Part shown: positions 62,652-64,000 of the stretch, one piece after another
Numbering within the stretch: position 1 is the stretch's first letter
How the letters are laid out: every line of letters begins with the position of its first letter
Source: Bombus terrestris
Taxonomy: Eukaryota > Arthropoda > Insecta > Hymenoptera > Apidae
Assembly: GCF_910591885.1 (NCBI RefSeq)
Contig: NC_063279.1
Span: forward strand, 12,462,001 to 12,526,000
Length of the DNA stretch: 64,000 nucleotides
Direction: 5' to 3'
Made by a program: the position numbers and the translations under genes
The notes under the pieces: generated by a model
Database searches by the model: none
Told to the model about the DNA's origin: nothing
What the model saw: only the letters and a program-made list of their open reading frames with translations

Positions 62652-63339
62652 TATAGATTTTTAATTACTCTTTTAATAAATGATCATAGGCGTAAAGCTC
62701 GAGGCTCGTAGATGGTGTCACACATTCACGCAAGCTCCACTCGGACGGACACGTGAAATAGAAATAGAAAGAAAGAAAGAAAGAACAGTGTATATGGAGA
62801 AGACCGTCGATCGTTCGTTGTATCATCGATCGATTTCATATTGAATGATTAAGAGAGCAGCGAATATAGTCGAAGAAGAAAGTATAGAATGAGAGTGTAG
62901 AGTGAAGAGAACTGGGGGTTCAGTGCAGGGCACACGCTCGCGCACACGTACGTACAAACATATGTATAAAACTTTTGGGATGTGATTTCACACGGGTCAC
63001 AACAACGCAGAGAATATATCATATCTATGTATACGTCTTCGTGTTTTTGTATAACGAAAAAATATATATATAGATAGATAAAGATAAGTAGAAGAGGATG
63101 CATGTGTCTTGTCATAAATCGAGACAGCTAAAGGCTTTAGGCTACTTTTTATAATTAACACATTCATTGCTTTATATTGAATGTGAGATACCTTTCTTGT
63201 TAGAAATATTTTTATTTTAAATAATAATTAATATCTCTTTAACACACATTTCTTTTCAGAATATTTTATTAAAACATACAGAATAAACATATAAAAGACG
63301 AAGAATGATACGAAGGTTACAGGGGAAAAAATATGATAA

Positions 63340-63720
63340 GTATATTTTTATTGATTTCCTGCTTTTAACTTCGCTTTATGATCAAACGGAAGAATTTTTA
63401 TATGACATAATTGAAAATGGAAACAACCTGTCAGATCCAGAGATGCAAGTCTTTTAAAAATAATTAATGGCTTGAAGAAGGTAATGGGCAAGCAATATTT
63501 TAATCTCTTCAATATTGTAAATAATAACGAGCATTATTTTGAAAATCAGTAAGAGGACGAGAAAACTTTTGTTTAACTTCACAACCAAATATATAGACAA
63601 TTTTGGTAATATAGGATTTATTCACAACGTACTGAATCGTAAAGCTTCTGTGTAAAAAGTAGGAAATGTGACTTATTACGTTCTTTCCCTGTAGTTTTCG
63701 TATTATTGTCAGATAATTGA
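63340..63720. repeat. Dispersed repeat, copy B
   Basis: Shares an extended, diverged match in the same orientation with 46520-46885. Shared blocks include TATTTTAATmTCyTCrATATTGTA, rAyAATTTTGGTAAyAT, GAyTyATTsACAACGTA and TTCTTTCCCTGTA/TCTTTCCCCTGTA. No coding potential. It may be part of an old transposon whose ends I cannot define. Confidence 0.5.
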
Positions 63721-64000
63721 AACGACGCAGCATGTGCGTCAGTAGCAGTAGAGGGTATTAGTCAGTCATCTAAATTTCCTTAAATCCTCGATAAACTCTA
63801 GCCGTCTCGCAAGACACACATTCTTCTCAGACGTATACGTCATTAGTAAAAGACATTACGTATCATATATATATAATATGTCGTGGCTACCGAGTTTCAC
63901 TGTATTTGTTCCAAGTGTCTAATCGAACACACGTAAGAAAAAAGAAAGGAATTGCACGTAACATCAAAGTTGGGACGGACCAACAGGACGGACACGTTCA

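Larger units (their letters stand above)
60390..64000 (-). other. Ten-m intron running off the right edge
   Basis: The first visible Ten-m exon starts in phase 2, so a further coding exon must lie upstream beyond 64000. No EGF-type cysteine spacing is present in this 3.6 kb. It contains a T-run at 61330-61349, GAA-rich purine tracts near 61800 and 62770, a TA-flanked inverted-repeat element at 62366-62651 and one copy of a dispersed repeat at about 63340-63720. Confidence 0.7.

Noticed and set aside
60390..64000. Teneurin EGF repeats
   Set aside because: No EGF cysteine spacing found in any frame. These exons must be off the window.
1..64000. CRISPR arrays, operons, phage or other prokaryote-type systems
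   Set aside because: The window is eukaryotic, with introns and insect transposons. No regularly spaced direct repeats with unique spacers were seen.

Overview
The window looks like nuclear DNA from an insect, most likely a bee or another aculeate hymenopteran. It is strongly AT-rich, its two recognisable genes are split by short GT-AG introns, and it carries small TA-flanked terminal-inverted-repeat elements of mariner/Tc1 type. The species is not identified from sequence alone.

Two protein-coding genes can be reconstructed, and they lie tail to tail. On the plus strand, 42748-46134 encodes RNF121, a multi-pass ER/Golgi-membrane RING-type E3 ubiquitin ligase. Seven coding exons could be joined in frame, giving about 325 residues; the true first exon is uncertain. 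The sixth exon can be read through to a stop giving the ending Gly-Leu-Glu. It also contains a consensus donor that joins in frame to a distal exon at 46071 and adds a 20-residue tail. On the minus strand, 60389-53114 encodes the last five coding exons of a teneurin, best matching Ten-m. These hold the TTR-like, FN-plug, NHL, YD-shell/RHS core and Tox-GHH/TCAP regions, about 1,870 residues. The N-terminal cytoplasmic, transmembrane and EGF exons must lie beyond the right edge, so 60390-64000 is intron.

The left two thirds (1-42.7 kb) is a gene desert with no recognisable protein homology. It is AT-rich sequence broken by short blocks of higher GC, which may be cis-regulatory elements or 5' exons. 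Two minus-strand sites have good splice donors: one follows a start codon near 9.84 kb, the other ends a GC-rich untranslated-looking block near 40.78 kb. The desert also holds several non-autonomous inverted-repeat elements (3.7, 9.3, 10.4 and 13.4 kb), a near-perfect 114-bp hairpin at 37.7 kb, a two-copy tandem duplication at 41.2 kb, and many microsatellites.

The 46.9-53.1 kb stretch between the gene ends is less AT-rich and has no real ORFs. It is probably the long 3' untranslated region and downstream flank of Ten-m. It contains a mariner-type element and a 40-nt perfect-stem hairpin. I see no prokaryotic-type system, CRISPR array, tRNA or rRNA. The observations most worth checking are the RNF121 alternative C-terminal exon, the hairpins, and the possible minus-strand 5' exons.
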